6,388 nucleotides of DNA, from the NCBI GenBank assembly GCA_017507205.1, contig JAFWBH010000150.1:1-6388 (forward strand), read 5' to 3'. Below, one piece after another: positions 1 to 6,168 of the stretch. The position numbers and the translations under genes were made by a program. The stretch's first letter is position 1; every line of letters begins with the position of its first letter. The notes beneath the pieces were generated by a model that saw only the letters and a program-made list of their open reading frames with translations, was not told the DNA's origin and did no database searches. The stretch comes from Clostridia bacterium (GTDB lineage Bacteria > Bacillota > Clostridia > Christensenellales > CAG-917).

Positions 1-1090
1 CATGTGAGATGCTTGGGATTGTTTCCTTTTGCAGTGGCGTATCCTTATTGAGCAATGCACCAGTCGGAACAACAAGAATTTTTCCAAGTGCCCCACTTTC
101 AAGCTGATTCAAAATATAGCCATTGAAAACCGAGCTTATACATCCAGCGCCAGATCCACCTTGAAAGGTTTGTTGCTCGGGCTTAAAATATCCTGCACCG
201 GCGTCCATGTATGTGTCCGGAAGCTTTACACCCTCTTTTGAAAGTATATATTTAAGCAAGCTTTTTCCATATCTGCCCAAATCACCAGTTATTATTGCAT
301 CATAATAGTCTGGCTCTCTTCCAAAATCGGCCAAATGGCGCATTATTGTGTCGGCTGCAGCAGGAGCCATTGCAGCGCCCATATTGCTTTCATCATCAAT
401 TCCAAGGTCTACAACACGGCCAATTGTGCCTTCTACAATCTTTGCAATGTGAGTTTTTTCATATTTAAAGCGTTCCTTACTCGTTTCAAGGATGAACTTT
501 TTATCATTTTCATCCATTTCATTGTATATTTGACCAGTTTTACAATGATTGTCATCAAAATTAGGCTTGAACTTTGACAAAACACAAGCACCTGCACCCG
601 TCACAGTCCATTGTGCTGTTGGAGTGCGTTGATTTCCTAGTTCTAATGGATATCTATATTGTCTTTCTGCCGAAGAAAAGTGACTGGATGTTGAGCATGT
701 GACAATCTCAGCAAAGCCGGCATCTATAAGCATACTGCCCACAATCATACATTCGCTGAAGGTTGAGCACGCATTATACATGCCAAGGAATGGCGTTGGA
801 AAATTACGTGCTGAAAAGCTTGATGCACTCAATTCATTAAGCAAATCTCCTGCCAGCATTATATCAATGTCATCAACGGTTAAATTGGCCTTTGCGATGG
901 CACCGGCAATGGCTTCTCGATGCATTTTGCATTCTGCCTTTTCATAGGATTTTTCTCCCCATAAATCGTCCTTTAAAACCAAATCAAAATTGCCAGAATA
1001 GTTTCCGTCTTCTTCTTTTTTGCCTACAATTGTATAGCCACTTTTAATATAAACATCATTAGATAGCTGAAAACTGCCTTTTTTCTTCAT
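1..1090 (-). CDS. spoVAD: Stage V sporulation protein AD, SpoVAD (3' end cut by window edge)
   Basis: SpoVAD is a thiolase-fold protein on the outer face of the forespore inner membrane. It binds dipicolinic acid (DPA) and is needed for DPA uptake through the SpoVA channel during sporulation. Reading back from ATG 1090 gives 363 open codons to the window edge. Family landmarks run in order: an AGDLLNE segment (about 80-86), NACSTFSE with the thiolase-position Cys at 108, CSTSSHFSSAERQYRYP (about 132-148), TVTGAGACVLS (162-172), GRVVDLGIDDESNMGAAMAPAAADT (224 onwards), ITGDLGRYG (267-275), QGGSGAGC (309-316), VVPTGALLNKDT and QKETIPSISH at the edge. The last block normally sits close to the C terminus, so few residues are missing. 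About 35-40 residues near 172-213 appear extra compared with the roughly 338-aa Bacillus protein as I remember it. The start ATG overlaps the spoVAC stop (ATGA), indicating translational coupling. The identity is secure. Confidence 0.95.
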   Translation of the reverse strand, partial: MKKKGSFQLSNDVYIKSGYTIVGKKEEDGNYSGNFDLVLKDDLWGEKSYEKAECKMHREAIAGAIAKANLTVDDIDIMLAGDLLNELSASSFSARNFPTPFLGMYNACSTFSECMIVGSMLIDAGFAEIVTCSTSSHFSSAERQYRYPLELGNQRTPTAQWTVTGAGACVLSKFKPNFDDNHCKTGQIYNEMDENDKKFILETSKERFKYEKTHIAKIVEGTIGRVVDLGIDDESNMGAAMAPAAADTIMRHLADFGREPDYYDAIITGDLGRYGKSLLKYILSKEGVKLPDTYMDAGAGYFKPEQQTFQGGSGAGCISSVFNGYILNQLESGALGKILVVPTGALLNKDTPLQKETIPSISH

Positions 1091-1527
1091 ACAATAAACA
1101 ATCCTATAACTCCAACAATTACACTTGCAATAATTCCAAAAACAATGATTGGACCAGCAATTATAAACATCTTTGCGCAGACGCCAAAGAATATGCCCTC
1201 ACGATTGTATTCCATGGCAGGAGATACAACTGAATTTGCAAAGCCTGTAATTGGCACAATAGATCCAGCACCTGCATAATGGCCAATTTTGTCATATACT
1301 CCTATTGCAGTCAAAAAGCTTCCAAGAAAAATCATAGATATGGACACCCAGCTTCCTACATCTTCCTTAGGAATGCTAGGGTCAATAAGCTTGATTATAT
1401 CCTTTATTCCTTCGCCGATTACACAAATTAAACCACCAACGAAAAAGGCTGCAATAATGCTTCTCATCATTGGAGATTTTGGTGCAGTATTCTTTACATA
1501 TTCTTGATATAGCTTTCTTTCAATCAT
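1087..1527 (-). CDS. spoVAC: Stage V sporulation protein AC, SpoVAC
   Basis: SpoVAC is an integral inner-membrane protein of the forespore, thought to form the channel for DPA in sporulation and germination; Bacillus SpoVAC behaves as a mechanosensitive channel. The product has 146 residues, close to the usual 150. Hydrophobic helices lie at about 23-42, 60-78 and 111-143, with the family-defining stretch between them: GVYDKIGHYAGAGS and VPITGFANSVVSPAMEYNREG (76-111). The N-terminal YQEYVKN...P segment followed by FFVGGLICVIGEG also matches the family. ATG 1527 has AGGA about eight bases upstream. The gene starts inside the end of a 52-aa ORF and ends in a 4-nt overlap with spoVAD, so the three are likely one transcript. 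In Clostridia the usual order is spoVAC-spoVAD-spoVAE, so spoVAE may lie beyond the left edge. Forespore (sigma-G) expression is expected from the family; no clear sigma-G promoter was seen. Confidence 0.96.
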   Translation of the reverse strand: MIERKLYQEYVKNTAPKSPMMRSIIAAFFVGGLICVIGEGIKDIIKLIDPSIPKEDVGSWVSISMIFLGSFLTAIGVYDKIGHYAGAGSIVPITGFANSVVSPAMEYNREGIFFGVCAKMFIIAGPIIVFGIIASVIVGVIGLFIV

Positions 1528-1678
1528 ACTCTTTTCCTAGAATTTCTTTTATTCCATCCTGAAAAACCTTATCTTCGATTGGTTTAATGTCAATATCTTC
1601 GGGTTTTTTGAAAAATGTTTCCAGTCCTCTAAATTGCTCATAGTTATATCCATAAGCATATTGTTTACAACCCAACAT
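1520..1678 (-). CDS. Small hypothetical protein upstream of spoVAC (52 aa)
   Basis: This 52-residue ORF begins MLGCKQYAYGYNYEQFRG and ends KEILGKEYD. I do not recognise it. It is soluble-looking, with no membrane helix or signal peptide. The first part is rich in Tyr and Gly and contains one Cys (residue 4); the second is a charged stretch of Lys, Asp and Glu. The stop TGA lies inside the first codons of spoVAC (8-nt overlap), a typical layout for coupled genes. An in-frame TAA two codons before ATG 1678 fixes this as the first ATG. A GGTGAT element nine bases upstream can pair with the 16S 3' end, but sits a little far for a canonical site. It could be a small sporulation accessory protein, or a leader ORF whose translation opens the spoVAC start. 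Its reality rests on position and overlap only. Confidence 0.5.
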   Translation of the reverse strand: MLGCKQYAYGYNYEQFRGLETFFKKPEDIDIKPIEDKVFQDGIKEILGKEYD

Positions 1679-1699
1679 TTTTTATTCATCACCCATTTA

Positions 1700-1733
1700 T
1701 TACAAAAGAAAACCATCTCTTAAGAGATGGTTT
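1700..1733 (-). terminator. Intrinsic terminator after the aminopeptidase-GNAT pair
   Basis: A perfect 24-nt palindrome (arms 1710-1721 and 1722-1733, centre TTAA) forms a stem in the minus-strand RNA. It is followed directly by a U-rich run read as TTTTCTTTTG. It lies 26 bases beyond the stop of the acetyltransferase gene. The following small ORF begins only about 20 bases after the U-rich run. On the plus strand the downstream bases are less T-rich, so minus-strand action is favoured. Confidence 0.85.
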
Positions 1734-1758
1734 AAAGTTTTGGATATTATTGTTCAAA

Positions 1759-2229
1759 TTAGATATTCTTTTCTAGTGTTGTGCGCTGAATGGTCATGCC
1801 GTTCTTTTCATAAAAGGCTTTTGCCCCCTCATTAAACTGCCAAACACAAAGTGTTATACTATCGCATTGTTGCTCTTTTGCAAATTTTTCTACTTCTTCA
1901 AAAAGTTGCGATCCTATGCCTTTGCTACGTGCATTTTCATCTACACAAAGATCCTCAATCCACATAGTTTTAATTTTGGCAATAACACCTTGTCCATCAG
2001 ATTCACGAATTTGGCAAAATAAATGTCCTTGAACCACATCAAATTCATCAACTGCTACAAGAATAAACCTATCTGATGAATCAAAAATCTTTTTCAAATC
2101 ATCAGTATTAAATTTGGGTGTTGCAGGATTAAAAATGTCTGGTCTTGCTTTATGGTGCAATCCACCGATTTGCACAAGCAATTCGCTTATTCGTGCAATA
2201 TCCTTTTCATCTGCAAAACGAACCTTCAT
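1759..2229 (-). CDS. GNAT family N-acetyltransferase (156 aa)
   Basis: This is a single-domain GNAT enzyme, predicted to move an acetyl group from acetyl-CoA to an amine; the substrate cannot be read from the sequence. The N-terminal strand and helix (MKVRFADEKDIARISELL) are typical. Motif A runs from about 92 to 121, with the acetyl-CoA pyrophosphate-binding loop RSKGIG at 101-106 after the strand IEDLCVDENA. Motif B follows as LCVWQFNEGAKAFYEKNGM (127-145). The HHKARPDIF segment (25-33) is common in RimI-like and PaiA-like members, but I do not assign either. The length is normal. The start is 10 bases after the aminopeptidase stop, and that TAG stop forms part of the AGGA ribosome binding site, so the two genes are co-transcribed and probably coupled. 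A terminator follows. Confidence 0.93.
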   Translation of the reverse strand: MKVRFADEKDIARISELLVQIGGLHHKARPDIFNPATPKFNTDDLKKIFDSSDRFILVAVDEFDVVQGHLFCQIRESDGQGVIAKIKTMWIEDLCVDENARSKGIGSQLFEEVEKFAKEQQCDSITLCVWQFNEGAKAFYEKNGMTIQRTTLEKNI

Positions 2230-2239
2230 AATCTATTTC

Positions 2240-3466
2240 CTAAAATGCCCAGTTTCCGTCACGGAAGATTGCAACAGTCTTGCCATCACGTGTGGTTGCA
2301 TCAATTGAAAGATCCTCACTGCCAATCATAAAGTCGACGTGAATCATTGAATCATTGACACCCTTTTCAATGCATTCTTCAAGAGTGTATTTGTCATAGT
2401 CTTTCAAGCAGTTGTTATAGCCAGCACCAAGTGCAAGGTGACAGCATGCGTTTTCATCAAACAATGTGTTGAAGAATGTGATCTCACTATTTCTGATGGG
2501 ACTGTCATAAGGAACAAGTGCAACTTCACCAAGATAGCCTGCTGTTTCGTCCATTGAAATCATAGATTTCAAAAGCTCCTCATTCTTTTCTGCATAGACC
2601 TCAACTGCCTTTCCATTTTCAAATCTAATCCAAAAGTTTTCAATGACCTCGCCACGATATGACAAAGGACGTGTTGACACAACCTTGCCCTCTGCTTTAC
2701 CTTTCATGGGGGATGTAAATACCTCTTCACTTGGGATGTTGGGATTGTATGTCACGCCACCAAGAGTGTCCTCTGCGCCACCACAGAACAAGCCATCTTC
2801 AATAAGACCGACCTTGAAATCGGTGCCATTTGATGACTTATAATGCAATTCTGCAATGCCAAGATCGTTGAGGAACTTACATCTTGCATGGATGTCTGCA
2901 TTGTGGTCATCCCATGCCTTGATAGGATCTTCTCCGTCTGCACGTGATGTATAAAGAATTGCTTCCCAGAGCTTTTCAACAGCTTGATTTTTTTTAAGGC
3001 TGGGGAAAACCTTTTTTGCCCAAGCTTCACCGGGAGCTGCAGCAATACACCATTGATATTTGTTGTCCATCTTATCACGATAAGGCTTTACAATGGGATA
3101 TCTTGCTTGCTGTGACTTTGCCATCTTTTCTTGATTGATGCCCTTAAGTCCATCTGGATCATCACTTTCAATATAAATCATTGCAGGAAGCGTTTTAAGA
3201 CGATGCTCAAGACGTTCAACCTCCCACTTTTCAATGGTTGAAAGAGTCTTTAAGCTACGATAGCGATAGTTGATTTTTGTAATGGGTTGATAGTCCCATT
3301 CAACGATAACCTTGCCTGCACCTGCACGATAGCACTCTTCAACAACCATCTTTACAAATTCAGGCTGATCAAGAGATGCAAGCACCATAACTTCTTGTCC
3401 CTTTTGGACATTGACGCCCTTTCTTGCAATAAGACGAGCATATTTTTGCATAATAGTTTTTTTCAT
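2240..3466 (-). CDS. M29 family metallo-aminopeptidase (AmpS/PepS type, 408 aa)
   Basis: A cytoplasmic aminopeptidase of the M29 (thermophilic aminopeptidase) family, which removes N-terminal residues from peptides using a two-metal centre. The N-terminal domain (about 1-190) starts MKKTIMQKYARLIARKGVNV. The catalytic half carries the family metal-site motifs in order: NIPSEEVFT (Glu248), YLGEVALVP (Glu314), CCHLALGAGY (His343, Tyr350) and IHVDFMIG (His376, Asp378). The 408-aa length and these positions agree closely with characterised M29 enzymes. I chose ATG 3466 rather than the upstream in-frame ATG at 3559. It has AAGGAG eight bases before it, it gives the normal family length, and a sigma-A promoter lies inside the would-be extension. 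The gene heads a two-gene unit with the GNAT acetyltransferase. A role in peptide turnover is likely; specific substrates are unknown. Confidence 0.95.
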   Translation of the reverse strand: MKKTIMQKYARLIARKGVNVQKGQEVMVLASLDQPEFVKMVVEECYRAGAGKVIVEWDYQPITKINYRYRSLKTLSTIEKWEVERLEHRLKTLPAMIYIESDDPDGLKGINQEKMAKSQQARYPIVKPYRDKMDNKYQWCIAAAPGEAWAKKVFPSLKKNQAVEKLWEAILYTSRADGEDPIKAWDDHNADIHARCKFLNDLGIAELHYKSSNGTDFKVGLIEDGLFCGGAEDTLGGVTYNPNIPSEEVFTSPMKGKAEGKVVSTRPLSYRGEVIENFWIRFENGKAVEVYAEKNEELLKSMISMDETAGYLGEVALVPYDSPIRNSEITFFNTLFDENACCHLALGAGYNNCLKDYDKYTLEECIEKGVNDSMIHVDFMIGSEDLSIDATTRDGKTVAIFRDGNWAF

Positions 3467-3474
3467 AGCATTTT

Positions 3475-3480
3475 CTCCTT
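3475..3480 (-). promoter_or_regulatory. Ribosome binding site AAGGAG of the aminopeptidase
   Basis: AAGGAG lies eight bases upstream of ATG 3466 on the minus strand. It decides the start against the longer in-frame reading from 3559. An ATG within the spacer is followed by a stop after one codon and cannot be the start. Confidence 0.88.
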
Positions 3481-3488
3481 TTGCCTTG

Positions 3489-3517
3489 ATTATAATATCG
3501 ACACCATATTTTGCCAA
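3489..3517 (-). promoter_or_regulatory. Sigma-A promoter of the aminopeptidase-GNAT unit
   Basis: On the minus strand, TTGGCA (3517-3512) and a perfect TATAAT (3494-3489) are separated by exactly 17 bases. Transcription would begin near 3482, leaving a leader of only about 15 bases that contains the AAGGAG site. A-rich DNA lies upstream of the -35. This is the clearest promoter in the window. Confidence 0.88.
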
Positions 3518-3524
3518 GTGTTTT

Positions 3525-3542
3525 TTTGTCTTGAAAGACAAA
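3525..3542. repeat. 18-nt inverted repeat just upstream of the aminopeptidase promoter
   Basis: TTTGTCTT and AAGACAAA form perfect 8-base arms around a 2-base centre, 8 bases upstream of the -35 box. On the minus strand it is followed by A residues rather than T residues, so it does not look like a terminator. It could be an operator for a dimeric regulator, or chance in AT-rich DNA. Confidence 0.45.
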
Positions 3543-3559
3543 TTCCTCAATTTTTTCAA

Positions 3560-3585
3560 TAAAAAAACACCACAAGTGGTGTTTT
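3560..3585 (-). terminator. Intrinsic terminator after the 257-aa membrane protein gene
   Basis: Arms 3564-3573 and 3576-3585 (AAAACACCAC / GTGGTGTTTT) are perfectly complementary around a 2-base centre. In the minus-strand RNA they are followed by an uninterrupted U run and then UUAUUG. The hairpin lies about 20 bases beyond the stop of the membrane protein gene and upstream of the next promoter, so it insulates the two units. Confidence 0.9.
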
Positions 3586-3603
3586 AATATGTATTGTTGT
3601 TGA

Positions 3604-4377
3604 TTACTTTGGTGTTTCTTCTGTATCTGTGCCATCTGCAACCACCTCAGAAAGAGCCTTCACTTCTTCGCCCTCAGCTGCGTCTGGCAATTCTTGAATG
3701 GTTGAGCCACAACAGCTGAATCTCTCTCTCAGCGACTTTGCAAACCCCACAATAGGCTTCTTGATACTTTCAACAGCTTCATATGTTTTTATGCTAATTT
3801 CCTCAGCTTTTGAAACAATTTTATCCTTTGTTTCAATGACCATATTCACCTTTGACATAACAGGCTCAACATGGTCATGCATAATAGGCTCCATATCCTT
3901 TTGGAATTCTCTTGTTATGTATTCCATTTTTGCGTCAGCAATATCAAGAGCAACCTCGATGACAATTTGAATGATCCAAAGCATAACCATTATACTTGCA
4001 TAAATAATTGTCAAAGCAAACATTTGTTGCTCTTGGTGGCTTGATGTGGCAGCATAAATGCCGTATAGCATGACAGCAAGAGTAAATGCTCTAATTGATA
4101 TTTGAATCCATCTATAAACCTTTTTCAGTGCCTTTTTGTTTGATTTCTTTTCGGGAACTTCTCTTGTTGTAAATCGGACTATATTGAAAACAACAATCAA
4201 TGAAAGTGACAATGCATTTGCCCAAAGCAAGCCAGTGCCCACTACCAAGGCATAAATAAAGTAGCCAATTGAAACGAGTGCAGTAAACAATTGGAAAAGG
4301 AATACAAGGTTCTTTATGTCCTTTAAGCTCTTTTTTGCTGCTTCAATTGTGTTTGGAAACTTCAACCATTCAAGCAT
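3604..4377 (-). CDS. Hypothetical four-helix membrane protein with long charged C-terminal tail (257 aa)
   Basis: I do not recognise the family. Starting at MLEWLKFPNTIEAAKKSLKD, the protein has predicted membrane helices at about 25-46, 50-68, 93-112 and 118-145, with a basic loop (KKSNKKALKKVYRW) near 77-90. After the last helix comes a long helical, alternately charged stretch (about 148-218, including EPIMHDHVEPVMSKVNMVIETKDKI in part), then a Cys-Cys pair at 222-223. The tail ends in a strongly acidic segment rich in Glu, Asp and Ala. By the positive-inside rule the tail is probably cytoplasmic. ATG 4377 is chosen over an in-frame ATG at 4419 because GGAGG sits seven bases upstream. The gene has its own promoter and terminator, so it is a single-gene unit beside the TetR operon. 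No catalytic or transport motif is visible. Confidence 0.85.
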   Translation of the reverse strand: MLEWLKFPNTIEAAKKSLKDIKNLVFLFQLFTALVSIGYFIYALVVGTGLLWANALSLSLIVVFNIVRFTTREVPEKKSNKKALKKVYRWIQISIRAFTLAVMLYGIYAATSSHQEQQMFALTIIYASIMVMLWIIQIVIEVALDIADAKMEYITREFQKDMEPIMHDHVEPVMSKVNMVIETKDKIVSKAEEISIKTYEAVESIKKPIVGFAKSLRERFSCCGSTIQELPDAAEGEEVKALSEVVADGTDTEETPK

Positions 4378-4384
4378 ATTATTT

Positions 4385-4389
4385 CCTCC
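4385..4389 (-). promoter_or_regulatory. Ribosome binding site GGAGG of the 257-aa membrane protein
   Basis: GGAGG lies seven bases upstream of ATG 4377, the best-matching site near any candidate start of this gene. It rules against the upstream in-frame ATG at 4419, which has no comparable site. Confidence 0.88.
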
Positions 4390-4436
4390 GATTGATTGAG
4401 ATGTCACAGGGCACCTCAAATTAGTTCATTTTAATC

Positions 4437-4465
4437 ATATTAACACATTGCACGTCAATTGTCAA
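4437..4465 (-). promoter_or_regulatory. Extended -10 sigma-A promoter of the 257-aa membrane protein gene
   Basis: On the minus strand a perfect TTGACA (4465-4460) is followed after 17 bases by TAATAT (4442-4437), with TG one base before it (TGTTAATAT), an extended -10. The -35 lies within the last codons of the preceding gene, whose stop is at 4457-4455. The expected leader is about 50 bases. No terminator separates the two genes, so read-through from upstream may add to expression. Confidence 0.75.
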
Positions 4466-5189
4466 AATTATCATTTTCTCTTTCAACTCTTTCAATGTCT
4501 AAATCGGCATCAGCACCAACATTGCTTTGCTTTTGCAAGTATTTTTTTGTTGAAACAACATTAAAAATGTTGAGCCCTATGGCTGCCGACATCATCACTG
4601 CGCTTGCTGTTGATGACAAAATAAGCATTGCTGGATCCTTTTCTCCACCCATTGTCATAATCAATGTGTTTTGCATGACCATAATTGACACAAGAGCATC
4701 AATAAAATTGATGATCGTCACCTCTCTGACCAAAATATTGGTGCTTTGCTTGCGCTTTTTTAGATTTGTTGATGCAACGACCACCTTATACACTGTGTGA
4801 ACAGCAATTGCAATGGCAGTAATGATGTCTACATTGACGTTGCGCTGGAAAAATATCATCATCACAATAGGAACAACAATTGCAAAGTTCTGCACAATCA
4901 AAACAATTGAGGTTGAATAAAAAACTTTCTTTCTTTGGTTATATTTATACTCATTTGACTTGTCAACCAAATTTCTTTCGGTTATGGCAATGGTGCCTCG
5001 AAGCACTGCAAGCAACAAATAATATACGCATATTGCCCCATTCCAAACCGAAGAATTTATTCCACCAAGAACACCATTATACACAGCAAAAGCGACCGTT
5101 ATAAAAAAAGTAACGGCCGTATTGATAATCATTCTAAAGCTATAATCGGTTCTCCACCTGCTTACAAAGCTAGAAGTTTGTTTACTCAT
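4455..5189 (-). CDS. Hypothetical six-helix integral membrane protein in TetR operon (244 aa)
   Basis: Predicted membrane helices lie at about 19-40, 49-70, 91-114, 117-140, 155-175 and 188-212. A basic loop (LKKRKQS, 143-149) lies between helices 4 and 5, and an acidic cytoplasmic tail is rich in Asp, Glu and Asn. The signature YNGVLGGINSSVWNGAICVYYLLLAVLRG (37-65) resembles an uncharacterised membrane family I associate with Clostridia; I know no function for it. No ATP-binding, protease or known transporter motif is visible. The ATG lies 8 nt inside the end of the TetR gene and has no good ribosome binding site, so translation probably depends on coupling to the repressor gene. The position suggests control by that repressor. 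Export, lipid handling or membrane stress response are possible but unsupported. Confidence 0.87.
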   Translation of the reverse strand: MSKQTSSFVSRWRTDYSFRMIINTAVTFFITVAFAVYNGVLGGINSSVWNGAICVYYLLLAVLRGTIAITERNLVDKSNEYKYNQRKKVFYSTSIVLIVQNFAIVVPIVMMIFFQRNVNVDIITAIAIAVHTVYKVVVASTNLKKRKQSTNILVREVTIINFIDALVSIMVMQNTLIMTMGGEKDPAMLILSSTASAVMMSAAIGLNIFNVVSTKKYLQKQSNVGADADLDIERVERENDNFDN

Positions 5190-5760
5190 TATTAGGTGTT
5201 CTAATGCACTCTTTTAATATTTCAACTATTTTTTCCACAGAATCCTCACAATCACCATCAATCCATTTGAGGATGATTGCAATGAGTCCGTGACGATAAT
5301 ATGTCACGATATACTCGTGCTTGTCTTCATCAACCCCAAATTTTTTCAATATTGGTGAAAATACCTTTGAGAAAAAGAAATTGTAGGTTTTGTCAACATT
5401 AAAAAGCGAGGTGCGTTTGTGGATAACACTGAAAATCCTGCGATTATCCTTTATGAAGTTAAGATAAGGCACAAGCCAATCATCAGTTATCAAGTAAAGC
5501 TCATCAATGCTTCTTTCTTCAATATTGAAGCTTTTGATTGCAAATGATTTTTGAAACTCCTCATTGATATATGCCGTTGCCTCGGTCAATAAATCCACAG
5601 TATTGTCATAGTGCAAATAAAATGTGGACCTATTGACCCCTGCCTCAACACAAATCTCTCTTACGGTGATATACTCAAAATCTTTCCTTTGCAGGATTGA
5701 AATGAGTGCATCATCCATACGACGAGCTGTATTAAAATATTTACTATCTTGCTTATTCAT
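5182..5760 (-). CDS. TetR/AcrR family transcriptional regulator (192 aa)
   Basis: A one-component DNA-binding repressor. The N-terminal helix-turn-helix domain shows the standard order: NTARRMDDALISILQRKDFEYITVREICVEAG in part (10-41), with the recognition helix VNRSTFYLHYDN at 42-53. The remaining residues form the all-helical ligand and dimer domain, ending in GLIAIILKWIDGDCEDSVEKI (158-178). That pattern is typical of the large Firmicute subgroup with a TetR_C_7-like C-terminal domain. The ligand cannot be inferred. Start ATG 5760 overlaps the upstream stop by 8 nt and has AAGGA four bases before it, a short spacing; ATG 5784 or TTG 5790 are alternatives without better sites. Sandwiched between two membrane protein genes it overlaps, it most likely controls its own operon. 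Confidence 0.92.
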   Translation of the reverse strand: MNKQDSKYFNTARRMDDALISILQRKDFEYITVREICVEAGVNRSTFYLHYDNTVDLLTEATAYINEEFQKSFAIKSFNIEERSIDELYLITDDWLVPYLNFIKDNRRIFSVIHKRTSLFNVDKTYNFFFSKVFSPILKKFGVDEDKHEYIVTYYRHGLIAIILKWIDGDCEDSVEKIVEILKECIRTPNNE

Positions 5761-6136
5761 CTTGTCCTTCAACATTTTCTTCATTGACAATTTCTTTTGC
5801 CAATTCTACGATTTCAAATGCGTATTTCTTTTTGCCTTTTGCAAGTATCTTCTTGTAGAAGATATGATTGGTTGCCATCATGAAGATACCAATAAGGCCG
5901 ACAACAATGCCGACAATCATTTGACCTGCAAAATTGCCTATAACATTCATTGCAAGGCTCATGCCTGTTCCGAGAATAAGCGAGCCAATGATGCCATACG
6001 TATAGGCAAAGATTTCTGCTGGTCTTTTCACCTTTTGATCAAGCTTTTTAAGTGCTGAAACCTTTGATTCAGGCTTGCTGTTTTCTGAATACTCAGATAC
6101 GATTTTTTCTGCGAAAATTGCATTGGGATTTTTCAT
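5753..6136 (-). CDS. Small two-helix membrane protein, first gene of TetR operon (127 aa)
   Basis: The protein has a charged N-terminal region (1-40, ending ALKKLDQKVKRPAEIFAYTYG), two hydrophobic helices (about 42-65 and 71-90) and a basic then acidic C-terminal region (YKKILAKGKKKYAFEIVELAKE onwards). The block KLDxKVKRPAxIFAYxxGIIGSLILGTGM resembles a family common in Firmicutes that is usually called hypothetical, sometimes labelled dihydropteridine reductase. That label looks unjustified here: no nucleotide-binding motif is visible and most of the core is membrane-embedded. ATG 6136 has AGGAG nine bases upstream and lies about 30 bases downstream of a candidate promoter. The stop overlaps the TetR start, making it the lead gene of a three-gene unit. 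Function is unknown. Confidence 0.87.
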   Translation of the reverse strand: MKNPNAIFAEKIVSEYSENSKPESKVSALKKLDQKVKRPAEIFAYTYGIIGSLILGTGMSLAMNVIGNFAGQMIVGIVVGLIGIFMMATNHIFYKKILAKGKKKYAFEIVELAKEIVNEENVEGQDE

Positions 6137-6168
6137 AGTTTTGTTCTCCTGTTTGTTTTGTCATCTCA

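Noticed and set aside
2752..3078. Open frame of 108 codons on the minus strand within the aminopeptidase gene
   Set aside because: It is another frame of a well-supported gene with clear metal-site motifs, and its translation has no recognisable domain.
3467..3559. N-terminal extension of the aminopeptidase by 31 residues from ATG 3559
   Set aside because: It contains a sigma-A promoter and an AAGGAG site for the inner ATG 3466, it exceeds the family length, and no ribosome binding site precedes 3559.
4398..4417. Imperfect hairpin in the leader of the 257-aa membrane protein gene
   Set aside because: Only six pairs including a G-U, with an 8-base loop. It is too weak to call a riboswitch or attenuator, and no T run follows.
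4459..4800. Plus-strand open frame of 113 codons
   Set aside because: It is antisense to the six-helix membrane protein; its hydrophobic content mirrors the complementary codons and no ribosome binding site is present.
5624..6058. Plus-strand open frame of 144 codons
   Set aside because: It is antisense to the TetR and 127-aa genes, both supported by domain pattern, overlap and ribosome binding sites.
5753..6136. Naming the 127-aa protein a dihydropteridine reductase
   Set aside because: Similar proteins sometimes carry this label, but two membrane helices fill the core and no nucleotide-binding motif can be seen.
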